From: Amycolatopsis sp. A133 | Lineage (GTDB): Bacteria; Actinomycetota; Actinomycetes; Mycobacteriales; Pseudonocardiaceae | Direction of reading: 5' to 3' | Length of the DNA: 64,000 nucleotides | Assembly: GCF_031082405.1 (NCBI RefSeq) | Contig: NZ_JAVHJU010000025.1 | Span: 124,001-188,000 of the forward strand | Shown: in pieces, positions 15,722-27,449 of the stretch | Layout of the letters: every line of letters begins with the position of its first letter | Position numbering within the stretch: the first letter of the stretch is position 1 | The notes under the pieces: generated by a model | Databases searched by the model: none | What the model was told of the DNA's origin: nothing | What the model saw: only the letters and a program-made list of their open reading frames with translations | Position numbers and translations under genes: made by a program

Positions 15722-16141
15722 ATGACGACGTCGAAGACGCCGCAGCGTCCAGCTGTGGCGGCCGCCCCGCGGAGGGTGCTCCTCCCGGCCGACGTCACGG
15801 CCCCGGCGCTGGCCCGGCACGAGGTCCGGGCGGCGCTGCTGCGCCTCGGCGTGCAAGAGCGGCAGCTCGAAGAGATCCTGCTGGCGACGTCGGAGCTGGT
15901 CACCAACGCCTTCGAGCACGGCGAACGGCCCCAGCGGCTCGAGCTGGAGTACGCCGCCGGGCGGCTGACGCTGCGCGTGCACGACACCGGCCGGATGCTG
16001 CCCGAGCTGCGGGCGCCGTCCCCGGCCGAGGCCCGCAGCCGCGGGTTGGTCCTGGTCCAGGCGTTGTCGCTGGACTGGGGCTTCGAACGCTGTCCCGGCG
16101 GCAAGTACGTCTGGGCGGTCTTTCCGCTGCCGGACGCCTGA
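15722..16141 (+). CDS. HATPase-domain regulatory protein (RsbW/RsbT-like)
   Basis: 139 residues. Clear GHKL ATP-binding motifs: N-box 'EEILLATSELVTNAFEHG', G1 'VHDTGR', and a C-terminal 'RSRGLVLVQALSLDWGFE...GGKYVWAVF', the pattern of actinobacterial HATPase_c_2 anti-sigma-like proteins. Follows the sigma gene by 61 bp. A second switch kinase in the same cluster suggests additional STAS partners elsewhere or a role beyond this sigma factor. Confidence 0.85.
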   Translation: MTTSKTPQRPAVAAAPRRVLLPADVTAPALARHEVRAALLRLGVQERQLEEILLATSELVTNAFEHGERPQRLELEYAAGRLTLRVHDTGRMLPELRAPSPAEARSRGLVLVQALSLDWGFERCPGGKYVWAVFPLPDA

Positions 16142-16142
16142 G

Positions 16143-16634
16143 TCAGCGCTCCAGGAGCTCCCGCGCGGCGGCGGTCTCCGCGATCCGCTGCCGGAACGGC
16201 TTTCGCTCCAGCGCCTCGACGATCGCCGCCAGCACCCCGCGCAACGGGTACGGCAGCTCGGCCTCCAGCGCCTCCGACGCCTCGGTCGTCGCCGTCCACT
16301 CCGCCTCGATCAGCGGCAGCAGGCCGCGCGTCTTCTCGGTGAGCGACACGATCCGCTGCCGGGCGTCCGCACCCGGTTCGAGAGCGACGAGTCCCGCCCG
16401 GTTCATCTGCGCGACGGTCTGGCTGGCCGCCGAGTGCGTCACGCCGATCTCCGCGGCCAGGTCGCGGATGGCCAGCGGGCCGCGCGCGAGCAGCGCCCGC
16501 ACCACCGGCGAGTACCGCGGGCGGTAGTCGTCGAGGCCGATGTCGGCGAGGAACTTCGCGATGTCGGTCTCGAAGATCTCGAGGACGTGCCGCATCCGGG
16601 TCCCCAGTCCATCCGGACCCGATGTCATGGCCAT
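16143..16634 (-). CDS. MarR-family regulator
   Basis: 163 residues. Winged helix 'GPLAIRDLAAEIGVTHSAASQTVAQMNRAGLVALEPGADARQRIVSLTEKTRGLL' is textbook MarR, including the wing Asp-Ala-Arg-Gln-Arg. Helices before and after form the dimer interface. Divergent from the aldo/keto reductase gene (42 bp apart), which is its likely target by position. The stop lies one base from the HATPase stop. Confidence 0.88.
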   Translation of the reverse strand: MAMTSGPDGLGTRMRHVLEIFETDIAKFLADIGLDDYRPRYSPVVRALLARGPLAIRDLAAEIGVTHSAASQTVAQMNRAGLVALEPGADARQRIVSLTEKTRGLLPLIEAEWTATTEASEALEAELPYPLRGVLAAIVEALERKPFRQRIAETAAARELLER

Positions 16635-16676
16635 GACGGCGAATCATAGGCGGCGGGCGTGTGCTTGGATCGCGAC

Positions 16677-17654
16677 ATGGAGAACCGGAAGATCGCCCGT
16701 CTGGGCCGTGAGGTGTCCGTCGTCGGGCTCGGCTGCTGGCAGCTCGGGGCGGACTGGGGCGAGGTCGACGAGAACGACGCGCTGGCCGTGCTGCACGGCG
16801 CCGCCGACGCCGGTGTCACCTTCTTCGACACCGCGGACGTCTACGGCGACGGCCGCAGCGAGCGGCTGGTCGGCCGGTTCCTCGCCGAGCGCGGTGACGT
16901 CTTCGTGGCGACCAAGATGGGCCGCCGCGTCGAGCAGGTGCCCGAGAACTACGTCGCCGCGAACTTCCGCGAGTGGAACGACCGGTCGCGCCGCAACCTC
17001 GGCGTGGACACGCTCGACCTGGTCCAGCTGCACTGCCCGCCGACGCCGGTGTACTCCTCCGACGCCGTGTACGACGCCCTCGACGCGATGGTCGGCGAAG
17101 GCCGCATCAAGGCGTACGGCGTGAGCGTCGAGACCTGCGAAGAGGCGCTGACGGCGCTGACGCGGCCGAACGTCGCCTCGGTGCAGATCATCCTCAACTG
17201 CCTGCGGCTCAAGCCGCTGGAGCGCGTGCTGCCCGCGGCGGCGGAGGCGGGCGCCGGGATCATCGCGCGCGTGCCGCTGGCGTCCGGCCTGCTGTCCGGG
17301 CGCTACTCCCCGCAGACGACGTTCGCGGAGAACGACCACCGCAACTACAACCGCAACGGCGACGCGTTCGACGTCGGCGAGACGTTCTCCGGCGTGCCCT
17401 ACGAGGTCGGGCTGGAGGCCGTCGAACGGCTGCGCGGGCTCGTCCCGGCCGGCCAGACGCTCGCGCAGTTCGCGCTGCGCTGGATCATCGACCAGCCGGG
17501 CGTCAGCACGGTGATCCCGGGCGCCCGCAACGCCGGGCAGGCGCAGGCGAACACCGCGGCGGCCGCGCTCCCGCCGCTGTCCCCAGAGGCACTGGCGGGT
17601 GTCCGCGAAACCTACGACGAGCTCATCCGGCCGCTGGTGCACGACCGCTGGTAG
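16677..17654 (+). CDS. Aldo/keto reductase
   Basis: 325 residues from ATG (MENRKIARLGREVS). The catalytic tetrad is in place: Asp and Tyr in 'FFDTADVYGDG' (about 49 and 54), Lys in 'VATKMG' (about 81), and His in 'LVQLHCPP' (about 118). NADPH-site features near the C-terminus include 'VIPGARNAGQAQAN'. Uses NADPH to reduce aldehydes or ketones; substrate unknown. 18 bp upstream of the nitroreductase gene, so probably co-transcribed under the divergent MarR protein. Confidence 0.92.
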   Translation: MENRKIARLGREVSVVGLGCWQLGADWGEVDENDALAVLHGAADAGVTFFDTADVYGDGRSERLVGRFLAERGDVFVATKMGRRVEQVPENYVAANFREWNDRSRRNLGVDTLDLVQLHCPPTPVYSSDAVYDALDAMVGEGRIKAYGVSVETCEEALTALTRPNVASVQIILNCLRLKPLERVLPAAAEAGAGIIARVPLASGLLSGRYSPQTTFAENDHRNYNRNGDAFDVGETFSGVPYEVGLEAVERLRGLVPAGQTLAQFALRWIIDQPGVSTVIPGARNAGQAQANTAAAALPPLSPEALAGVRETYDELIRPLVHDRW

Positions 17655-17672
17655 GCCCGGCATGATGGGCCG

Positions 17673-18311
17673 ATGATGACGCCCGAAGAGCTGCTGACCA
17701 CCACCAGGACCGTCCGCAAACGCCTCGACTTCGAGCGTCCGGTGCCGCTCGACCTGGTCAAGCACTGCATCCAGGTCGCGCTCCAGGCGCCGAGCGGGTC
17801 GAACACGCAGCGGTGGCAGTGGCTGGTGGTCACCGACGCCGGCCAGCGGGCCGCGCTCGGGGCGATCTACCGCCGGGCGTGCCAGGAGTACCTGGCGTCG
17901 CCGGCCGCCGCGGGCAAGCTGTTCGCGGACGACCCGGCGCGGGCCCGGGTGCAGCAGCGGGTCGGCGACAGCGTCGCGTACCTGGCCGACCGGATGGGTG
18001 ACGTCCCGGTGCTGGTGGTGCCGTGCCTGGAAACACCGTCCTCGGAACTGCCCGCGGGCAACCAGGCGGGGCTGTGGGCGTCGCTGCTGCCCGCGGTGTG
18101 GAACTACATGCTGGCGGCCCGCTCGGTGACGCTCGGCACGGCGTGGACGTCGCTGCACCTGAAGTACGAGCAGGAGGCGGCGGAGGTGCTGGAGCTGCCG
18201 AAGAACGTCCACCAGGCCGCGTTGATCCCGACGGCGTTCTACACGGGCGAGACGTTCAAGCCGGCGGCGCGGCAGCCGCTGGAGGAGGTCCTGCACCTCG
18301 ACCGCTGGTGA
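17673..18311 (+). CDS. Nitroreductase-family flavoprotein
   Basis: 212 residues. The FMN-binding entry 'TRTVRKRLDFERPVPLDLVKHCIQVALQAPSGSNTQRWQWLVVTD' and the later 'AVWNYMLAARSVTLGTAWTS' are the standard nitroreductase core. The Arg of the usual R-R/S-x-R entry is shifted to VRKR. Likely an FMN-dependent reductase of nitro or quinone compounds using NAD(P)H. Follows the aldo/keto reductase, fitting a small detoxification operon. Confidence 0.88.
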   Translation: MMTPEELLTTTRTVRKRLDFERPVPLDLVKHCIQVALQAPSGSNTQRWQWLVVTDAGQRAALGAIYRRACQEYLASPAAAGKLFADDPARARVQQRVGDSVAYLADRMGDVPVLVVPCLETPSSELPAGNQAGLWASLLPAVWNYMLAARSVTLGTAWTSLHLKYEQEAAEVLELPKNVHQAALIPTAFYTGETFKPAARQPLEEVLHLDRW

Positions 18312-18318
18312 CCGCGGG

Positions 18319-18957
18319 CTACAGGTAGCCGACCAGGCGGTCGGCTACCTGGGCCGGGTGGCTCAGCGGCACGCAGTGCGGGCCGTCGATCTCGTCCGGC
18401 TCGATCCCGAGGCGCTCGCGCGCCACCCGGCGCTGGAAGTCCGGGACGAAGAACCGGTCGTCGCGGGCCAGGAGCACCCTGGTCGGGACGTCCGGGTGGG
18501 CCGGCAGCGGCCACGGCTCGGCCCACTCCTTGCTGACCTGCTCGCGCCCGTGCGCTTGGCACGCCTCGGCGAGGTCGGCCGGGACGCCGTTGAAGAACTG
18601 CTCGGTCTCGGTCAGGCCCTTCGGCGCTTCGAAGCCCGTGTTGCCCCACCACTGCCCCGGCTGCTCGCCGGGCGCCGGGATCATCCCGGCCAGGTACACC
18701 AGGGTTCGCGCACGAACCTTCGCCGCGACGAGCGGGGCGGTGAACCCGCCGTACGAATGGCCGACGACGGCGACGTCCGTGCGGTCGCCGAGCGCGGCCA
18801 GCACCGTGCCGGTGAACTCCGCGAGCCCGGCCGAGGAGTCGATGATCGGCAGGTCCGGCGCGATCGCGTCGTGGCCACGAGCGGCCAGTTCCGGCACGAG
18901 CAGGTGGAAGTCCCAGCCGCTGCCGCCGCCCCCGTGGATCAGCGCGAAAGTCGTCAT
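18319..18957 (-). CDS. Alpha/beta hydrolase
   Basis: 212 residues. Oxyanion HGGGGSG near residue 8, nucleophile elbow GHSYGG near 67, acid Asp in 'LARDDRFF' near 167, and the catalytic His in 'PLSHPAQVADRLVGYL' near the C-terminus. The size and 'GFTAPLVAA' helix resemble the salicylate-esterase/MenH-like small hydrolases. Substrate unknown. Convergent with the nitroreductase gene (7 bp). Confidence 0.9.
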   Translation of the reverse strand: MTTFALIHGGGGSGWDFHLLVPELAARGHDAIAPDLPIIDSSAGLAEFTGTVLAALGDRTDVAVVGHSYGGFTAPLVAAKVRARTLVYLAGMIPAPGEQPGQWWGNTGFEAPKGLTETEQFFNGVPADLAEACQAHGREQVSKEWAEPWPLPAHPDVPTRVLLARDDRFFVPDFQRRVARERLGIEPDEIDGPHCVPLSHPAQVADRLVGYL

Positions 18958-18967
18958 GGCGGGCAGC

Positions 18968-19630
18968 TCAGCAGCGGCGCAACATGTCCGTCAAGGCGGT
19001 TTTCTCGCCCTGCGTGACGGTCAGCCCGTAGTAGTGCTTCACGACGATCCAGTCGGTCGCGTAGGTGCACCAGAACGCCACGAGCGGCGGCTTCCACTGG
19101 TCGGGCGCCTTGTCGCTCTTCTGCTGGTTGACGTTGTCGGTGACGGCGAACAGCTGCGGCCGGGTCAGGTCGTTGGCGAACTGCTCGCGCTTCTCGGTCG
19201 TCCACGTCTTCGCACCGCTCGCCCACGCCTGTCCGAGCGGGACCATGTGGTCGATGTCGAGATCGGTGGGCACGGTCCAGGTCTCGTCGTCGTAGACGCT
19301 GGTCCACGTCCCGGACGTCGGCTTGCAGTCCTTGTCGGTCTTGACGTCCTTGCCGTCGCGCTTGAGGACGACTTCGCGGGTGTCGCAACCGGACCCCTGG
19401 CTGTCCCAGTGCGGGAACTTCTCCCGCGAGTAGCCGTCCATGGACGTCCGCGCGGCGATCGTCAGCTCGTCGAGCTGCTTCTGCGCGTCGGCCGCGGTGA
19501 CGGGGACCGGCGCCGGCGGGGTGGCGCCCGCGCCTCTCGTCGCCCAGTACCCGAAGAGCGCGACGGCCAAGACCGCGATTACCAGCAGGGTTCGCTGCGT
19601 CACGCTCAGCCGAAAGCTTCGGGCCGCCAC
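18968..19630 (-). CDS. Secreted HNH-type nuclease (DUF1524 / GmrSD C-terminal-like)
   Basis: 220 residues with an N-terminal membrane/signal helix (LLVIAVLAVALFGYWA). The HNH core is plain: 'DIDHMVPLGQAWASGAKTW' holds the D-H motif, and 'LFAVTDNVNQQKSDKAPDQWKP' carries the Asn and the N-x-x-K part of the beta-beta-alpha metal finger. Two Cys pairs in the mature region (GCDTRE, DCKP, FWCTY, RRC) suit an extracellular enzyme. It resembles the widespread actinobacterial secreted HNH nucleases; the role may be nutrient DNA breakdown. Not linked to a restriction system here. Confidence 0.88.
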   Translation of the reverse strand: MAARSFRLSVTQRTLLVIAVLAVALFGYWATRGAGATPPAPVPVTAADAQKQLDELTIAARTSMDGYSREKFPHWDSQGSGCDTREVVLKRDGKDVKTDKDCKPTSGTWTSVYDDETWTVPTDLDIDHMVPLGQAWASGAKTWTTEKREQFANDLTRPQLFAVTDNVNQQKSDKAPDQWKPPLVAFWCTYATDWIVVKHYYGLTVTQGEKTALTDMLRRC

Positions 19631-19808
19631 GATTTTCTCCTCTCACCTGCGCGCTCGCGCGGCGTAGTGTCACCTCTGCCGACGTGGGACAACCGCGCCG
19701 ACACGACGACCTGGCGCGAATGTGACCTCGCCCACCCACGGCGGAGATGTCACACGGAGCCGATCTTCTGCGACTACCGGAGCAGGACCCATCCGGAGGG
19801 AGCAGCCG

Positions 19809-20852
19809 ATGCCCGGCCGGCTCAAGAAGTTCGACGATTTCTTCCAGCGGAAAGCCGCCGAGGGCGGCAACGTCGTCGCCATGGCCAGGATGGGCTTGGC
19901 GATGCGCGAACGCGGCGAGCTGGCCGAGGCCGAGACCTGGTACCGCAAGGCCGCCATGGGCGGCGACCGCGTCTCGATGACCGCGCTGGCCCACCTGCTC
20001 GCCGAACGCGGCGTGCGGGACGAGGCCGAGCGCTGGTACCACGAAGCGGCGCTGGCCGGCGAGCCGCACGGGATGCAGCACCTCGCCAAGTCCTACGAGC
20101 GGCGCGGCAAGCGCCAAGAGGCCCGGCACTGGTACGGCGAAGCGGCCCGCACCGGCGACCTGCCGTCGATGGCCGCGCTGGGGCGCCTGCTGCGTGAAGA
20201 GGGGGACGGCGAAGCGGCCGAGTCGTGGCTGCGGCAGGCCGCCGAGGCCGGCTTCACCGGCGCGATGATCGACCTGGGGATCGTGCTGCGCGACCGCGGC
20301 CAGGCCGCCGAAGCGGCCCGCTGGTGGCGGTCCGCCGTGCAGGCCGGCGACCTCGCCGCCACCTGCCAGCTCGGCAGGCAGGCCGAGCGGCTCGGCAGGC
20401 CGTCCGACGCCGAATCGTGGTACCGCCAGGGCGCGACCGGCGGCCACGGCGAGGCGATCGTCCGGCTCGGCCTGCTGCTGCACCGCCGAGGCGACGTCGA
20501 AGAGGCCGAGAGCTGGTACCTCGACGCCGCCGAGCGCGGCGACCCGGCGGCGATGACCAACCTCGGCGTGCTGGCCCGCAACCGCGGCGACGAGGGGGAA
20601 GCCGCCGCCTGGTACCGCAAGGCCGCCGAACACGGCAGCGTCCCCGCGCTCACCAACCTCGGCCACCTCGCCGAGCACCGCGAGGACCTCGCGGAGGCCG
20701 AGCAGTGGTTCCGCCGCGCCGCCGAGACGGGTGACGTCCAGGGCATGCTCAGCCTGGCCCGCATGCTGCGGGCCCGCGGCGCCGCCCACGAGGCCGAACT
20801 GTGGTTGGCGCGTGCCGAGACCGCGCAGGACGAGCGGGAACACCAACACTGA
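19809..20852 (+). CDS. Sel1/TPR-like repeat protein
   Basis: 347 residues from ATG (MPGRLKKFDDFFQ) with GGAGGGAG upstream. Nine to ten tandem repeats of about 36 residues, each ending in a variant of 'EAExWYRxAAxxGD' (examples: AETWYRKAAMGGD, AERWYHEAALAGE, AESWYLDAAERGD, AAAWYRKAAEHGS). There is no signal peptide, so it is probably a cytoplasmic scaffold for protein-protein contacts. Partner unknown. Followed by a GC-rich double hairpin. Confidence 0.88.
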   Translation: MPGRLKKFDDFFQRKAAEGGNVVAMARMGLAMRERGELAEAETWYRKAAMGGDRVSMTALAHLLAERGVRDEAERWYHEAALAGEPHGMQHLAKSYERRGKRQEARHWYGEAARTGDLPSMAALGRLLREEGDGEAAESWLRQAAEAGFTGAMIDLGIVLRDRGQAAEAARWWRSAVQAGDLAATCQLGRQAERLGRPSDAESWYRQGATGGHGEAIVRLGLLLHRRGDVEEAESWYLDAAERGDPAAMTNLGVLARNRGDEGEAAAWYRKAAEHGSVPALTNLGHLAEHREDLAEAEQWFRRAAETGDVQGMLSLARMLRARGAAHEAELWLARAETAQDEREHQH

Positions 20853-20859
20853 CCGTCTT

Positions 20860-20905
20860 GCGGGGGTTCGGGTGGCGGAGCCCCCGGCCCGGGGCGAAGC
20901 CCCGG
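20860..20905 (+). terminator. Double GC hairpin after the Sel1-repeat gene
   Basis: Two stems in a row: GGGGG/CCCCC closing a 14-base loop, then a perfect CCGGGGC-GAA-GCCCCGG stem. No T-run. This is a common type of actinobacterial 3' hairpin. Confidence 0.55.
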
Positions 20906-20952
20906 AAGACACAGGTATTGTGTGATCCATTTCACAGTTCTAGCCTGGACCG

Positions 20953-21420
20953 ATGAGGCCACGAGTCCTGGTCGCGGGCATCGGCAACATCTTCCTCAGT
21001 GACGACGGTTTCGGCGTCGAAGTGCTCAGGGAGCTGGACCGGGCCGGTTTGCCCCCTTGGGTGCAGATCGCCGACTACGACATCGCCACGGTCCACTTGG
21101 CCTACGACCTGACGGGCGGCTACGACACGACGATTCTGTTGGACGCGACCCCGCACGGCCGTCCACCGGGCACGCTGTCCCTGACGTCGGCCACCGACAC
21201 GCACGACCTGCACGGCGACTCGGTCGTCCGCCTGCTCCGCCTCCTGGGCGGCGACGCGGGCCGGGTCCTGGTCCTGAGCTGCGAACCGGCGTGCGTCGAC
21301 GGCGGGATCGGGCTGTCCCCCGCGGTCGTGGCCGCGGTCCCGGCCGCGGTGCGCGTGGTCACCGAACTGGCGTGGGGCGCGAGCCCGGACCTGCCGCTGC
21401 GCGAGCCGACCGAGGTCTGA
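20953..21420 (+). CDS. Hydrogenase maturation protease-like protein (HycI/HupD family)
   Basis: 155 residues. 'VLVAGIGNIFLSDDGFGVEVLREL' is the family start with the metal-ligand acid in SDDGFG; 'TTILLDATPHG' matches the second acidic site and 'VLVLSCEPACVDGGIGLSPAVVAAV' the third conserved block. Such proteases trim the C-terminus of the [NiFe]-hydrogenase large subunit after metal insertion. No hydrogenase structural or hyp genes lie within this window, so the substrate is either encoded elsewhere or different. Confidence 0.85.
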   Translation: MRPRVLVAGIGNIFLSDDGFGVEVLRELDRAGLPPWVQIADYDIATVHLAYDLTGGYDTTILLDATPHGRPPGTLSLTSATDTHDLHGDSVVRLLRLLGGDAGRVLVLSCEPACVDGGIGLSPAVVAAVPAAVRVVTELAWGASPDLPLREPTEV

Positions 21421-22329
21421 TCACCGCACGGCCCACTCCGCCAGGTCCGGCAGGTCCGGCGGCTGCCGCAGCGCGTCGAGCACCACGTTCACCCCCGCGC
21501 GCAGCGTTTTGCCGCGCCGGACCACCGCGGCGATCGTGCGGGTCACCGGGGTCGACAGCTCCCGCGTCGCCACGCGGTAGCGGCGGTCCACCGCCAGCCC
21601 GGGCAGCAGGGCGATCGACAGCCCGGCCTCGATGTGCTGCAGCGTCATCAGGTAGTTGCTGAAGCGGCACACGACCCGCGGCTCGAAGCCGGATTCGCGG
21701 CACAGGCGCAGCGTCAGGTTCGCCATGTACGACTGCGGCGTGTCCAACGCCCACGGCGCGTCCGCGTAAGCCGACAGGACCGCCGGGCCGCGGGGTACCT
21801 CCGGCGGGGTCACCAGCACGATCGGGTCCGTGGCCAGCGGGACGATGTCGAGGTCCGGGCCCAGCGGCAGCTCGACAAAATCGGTCGTGGTGAGGATGAC
21901 GTCGGCGTCGCCGCCGCGCAGGGCCGGGATGCTCTCGTGCGGCTCCAGCTCCAGCAGCTGGACCTCGAGGTGCGGGTGCGCCGCCGCGAGCCGGGTCACC
22001 GCGGGGACGGCGAGGGTGTGGATCGCGCTCTGGAACGCTCCGAGCCGCACCAGGCCGGCCGGCTCCTCGCCGAGGCTGCGCAGTTCCGCCTCGACCGTGT
22101 CCATGTGGTCGAGGATCGCCCGCGCGCGCCGGGCCAGCACCAGCCCCGCGGGCGTGAGGCGGACCCGGCGGCCGGTGCGTTCCAGCAGCTGGGTGCGGGT
22201 TTCGGCTTCGAGAACGGCCAGCTGCTGCGACACGCTGGACGCGCTCAGGTTGGCGTCCTGCGCCACCGCGCGGACCGTGCCCAACGTGTCGAGCCGGCTC
22301 AGCAACCGCAGGCGCCACGGGTTCAGCAT
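21421..22329 (-). CDS. LysR-family regulator
   Basis: 302 residues. N-terminal winged helix 'LSRLDTLGTVRAVAQDANLSASSVSQQLAVLEAETRTQLLERTGRRVRLTPAG' followed by the periplasmic-binding-like effector domain ('RLGAFQSAIHTLAVPAVTRL', 'VILTTTDFVELPLGPDLDIVPL'). Divergent from the class III aminotransferase gene with a perfect inverted repeat between them. Expected to activate that gene in response to an amino-acid-like effector (inference). Confidence 0.93.
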   Translation of the reverse strand: MLNPWRLRLLSRLDTLGTVRAVAQDANLSASSVSQQLAVLEAETRTQLLERTGRRVRLTPAGLVLARRARAILDHMDTVEAELRSLGEEPAGLVRLGAFQSAIHTLAVPAVTRLAAAHPHLEVQLLELEPHESIPALRGGDADVILTTTDFVELPLGPDLDIVPLATDPIVLVTPPEVPRGPAVLSAYADAPWALDTPQSYMANLTLRLCRESGFEPRVVCRFSNYLMTLQHIEAGLSIALLPGLAVDRRYRVATRELSTPVTRTIAAVVRRGKTLRAGVNVVLDALRQPPDLPDLAEWAVR

Positions 22330-22338
22330 GCCGCCATT

Positions 22339-22361
22339 CTTGTTCGGCAAAACCGAACAAG
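22339..22361. promoter_or_regulatory. LysR operator in the divergent region
   Basis: Perfect 9-bp arms CTTGTTCGG and CCGAACAAG separated by 5 bases, 10 bp before the LysR start and 56 bp before the aminotransferase start. Has the T-N11-A style symmetry expected for a LysR site. Confidence 0.7.
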
Positions 22362-22416
22362 GAAACCGGAATCGTGAGATGGACGTGTCGCTCGGTGCGG
22401 ACCTACCGTCGAAGCC

Positions 22417-23714
<1,298 letters not shown>

Positions 23715-23718
<4 letters not shown>

Positions 23719-24338
23719 ACGAGCCGGCCGTCGTGCTCATCACGGGCGTCCAGGCGGCCGGGAAGTCGACGGTCGCGCAGTTGCTCGCCGAGCGGCTGCC
23801 GCGGTCGGTGCACGTCCGCGGGGATGTCTTCCGCCGCATGGTGGTCGGCGGCCGAGCGGAGATGACACCTTCGCCATCGTGGGAAGCGCTGCGCCAGCTG
23901 CGGCTGCGGCACCGCCTGACGGCGGTCGTGTGCGATGAGTACGCCCGGGAAGGCTTCACGGTGGTCGCCCAAGACGTGATCCTCGGCGAGCATCTCTCGG
24001 AGATCGTCGGCCTCATCGCGCACCGGCCGCTGCTCGTGGTGGTTCTGGCGCCGCGGCCGGAGGTGGTCGCCGAGCGGGAGCGGGCTCGCTCGAAAGACGC
24101 GTACGACGAGTGGACGATCACGCTGCTGGACAAGGAATTGCGCGAGGAAACCCCGAAGCTGGGCCTGTGGCTCGACACTTCGGAGCAGACACCCGCCCGA
24201 AACGGTGGCCGAGATCCTCGACCGGGCCTGGACCGAAGCCCGGGTCCCGTGAAAACCACGAAGGCCTCCTTGCCGGCCCGGGGAGCCGGCAAGGAGGCCG
24301 TTCACAACAGCGTCAGAAGCCCGCTGTCACCTTCGTGA
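23715..24338 (+). CDS. Small P-loop kinase (chloramphenicol phosphotransferase/zeta-like), C-terminus frameshifted
   Basis: GTG overlaps the aminotransferase stop. Walker A 'GVQAAGKST' near residue 10, the 'VHVRGDVFRRMV' strand and acid pair, and a lid region 'RPEVVAERERARSKDAYDEW' define a small-molecule phosphotransferase. Near 24192 a CCC run appears to hold one C too many. Deleting it gives 'SEQTPPETVAEILDRAW...' ending at a TGA at 24252, the usual end of this family. The present frame instead runs on through the terminator hairpin to 24338, adding about 45 unrelated residues. The catalytic core is intact, so the protein may still work. Confidence 0.75.
24263..24299. terminator. Strong bidirectional hairpin between kinase and chitinase genes
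   Basis: 15-bp perfect stem (GGCCTCCTTGCCGGC and its complement) with a 7-base loop, between convergent genes. Base runs are modest: GAAAA precedes it on the plus strand, giving T's for the minus transcript. Confidence 0.85.
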
Positions 24339-25658
24339 AGTCCCAGTCGTTCTGGGCGATGCCGCTGCACGCCGCCTGGACGCCGCCGCCGGGGCAGCCG
24401 CGGTCGCGGTTGACCGACCAGAACGCCAGGCGGGCGATCTTGTTCGACTTGGCCCAGTTGGTGATCTGGGTCCACGTCGGCAGATCCGTCAGCTCCTGCT
24501 GGTCGGACAGCCCGTTCATGCCCGAGATGCCCAGGTGGGCGTACGCCGTGGCGTCGGACCACCCGAACGTCGACTTCAGCTTGTCCCGCAAGCCGTTCGC
24601 CGCGCTGACCGTGCTGTTGTACATGTTCGCGCCGCCGCCGAAGTCGAACGGCATGATCGTGAACACGTCCACGTTCGCACCCAGGGCCTTCGACTGGTCG
24701 ATGAGCCGGTTGCCGTAGTAGTTCGGGCCGGTCGTCGACGTGCCGAACGTCAGGATCGTCTGGATGCCCGGGTTGTTCTGCTTGACGATCTTCAGCGCGT
24801 TCAGGATGCGGTCCTGGACGGCCTCGTTCTCGAACTCGTCGGAGTTCTCGATGTCGATGTCGATCGCCTTGAGCCCGTACGCGTTGATCACCTGCTGGTA
24901 GGCGCCGGCCAGCGCGGCCGGTGTCGAGCAGGCCGGCCCGAGCTTGGTGCCGCTCCAGCCGCCGAAAGACGGGACGATCTGGCCGCCCGCCGCCTTGATC
25001 TGCGCGATGGCGTTCGCGTCCGCGCTGCCCTGCAGCGGACGGCTGCTGTCCCACGCCGGGTTGCAGCCACCGCTGGCGTTGATGAACGCCATGGTGAACC
25101 ACTTGATCCCGGTCGCGTTCATCACCGTCTGCGGGTTCGGCGGGCTGCCCCAGCCCATGTACAGGTACGGCGCGCCGCGGCCACCCGGCGGGGGCGGCGT
25201 GGTCGTCGTCGGCGGGGTTGTCGTCGTAGGCGGCGTAGTGGTCGTGGGGGGTGTGCCCCCGGCGGAGCACGAACCCCCGTTCAGCTTGCAGTTCGACGGC
25301 GCGGTGTACGAACCGGAGTACGCCACGTTGAAGCCGAAGCTCGCACTACCACCGTTGGCGACGTTGCCGTTCCACGTGTTCTTCACCGTGACGTGCTGGC
25401 CGGACGCGGTGTAGCTGCCGTCCCACAGCGAGGAGATCTTCGCGCCCGAAGGCAGGTCGAACTCCACCGTCCAGGACGCGAGCGTCGAGCCCGAGCCGTT
25501 GGCGATCGTGTACTTGCCCTCGTACCCGGTGCCCCAGTCGGAGCCCTTGGTGAAGGTCGCCGAGACCCCGCCGGCCGCGTTGGCCGGGGCGATCGCGAAC
25601 ATCGCGCCGATCGTGGCGGCCGCGGCCGCCAGCCCGAGTGCGGGCAACCACCGGCGCC

Positions 25659-25662
<4 letters not shown>
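24313..25662 (-). CDS. Secreted chitinase, CBM2 + GH18 (second gene of pair)
   Basis: 449 residues from ATG overlapping the upstream chitinase stop (ATGA). A signal peptide ends at 'APANAAGG'. A CBM2 cellulose/chitin-binding module follows ('SATFTKGSDWGTGYEGKYTIANGSG ... WDGSYTASGQHVTVKNTWNG'), ending with 'NCKLNGGSC', then a Pro/Thr linker of repeated PPTTTT and a GH18 domain with 'KAIDIDIEN' (the DxDxE catalytic motif), 'MAFINASGGCNPAW' and 'LAFWSVNRDRGCPGG'. The last motif resembles the compact GH18 chitinases with a Gly-Trp-rich active site. Cleaves chitin outside the cell. Confidence 0.92.
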
Positions 25663-27281
<1,619 letters not shown>

Positions 27282-27371
27282 CGCTCTCCTTTGAGCCAGG
27301 TGCAGGACGGCGGACACCAACACCGCCGGCGGGGACCAGGGCGGTGTTTTGCGCCGTTTGCCCAAACGTTA

Positions 27372-27387
27372 CGTGGTCCAGACCAAT
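27372..27387 (-). promoter_or_regulatory. dre (DasR) box 1
   Basis: CGTGGTCCAGACCAAT: matches the Streptomyces dre core TGGTC-N2-GACCA on both arms. Nearest of three to the chitinase start. Confidence 0.75.
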
Positions 27388-27415
27388 TAGGGAAGCGTCA
27401 CCACGGAGCGTGGCT

Positions 27416-27431
27416 AGTGGTCAAGACCAAT
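27416..27431 (-). promoter_or_regulatory. dre (DasR) box 2
   Basis: AGTGGTCAAGACCAAT: perfect TGGTC/GACCA arms. Spaced 44 bp from box 1; on the minus strand it contains TTGACC, which could serve as a -35. Confidence 0.75.
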
Positions 27432-27449
27432 GCTGGACACGGGCGCCGA

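Noticed and set aside
18968..19630. HNH protein as part of a GmrSD-type restriction system
   Set aside because: It has a signal or membrane helix and no ParB-like GmrS domain or partner gene; a secreted nuclease fits better.
19640..19760. Scattered TGTCAC/TGTGAC boxes before the Sel1-repeat gene
   Set aside because: Three short similar boxes with irregular spacing and mixed orientation; too weak to call a regulatory site.
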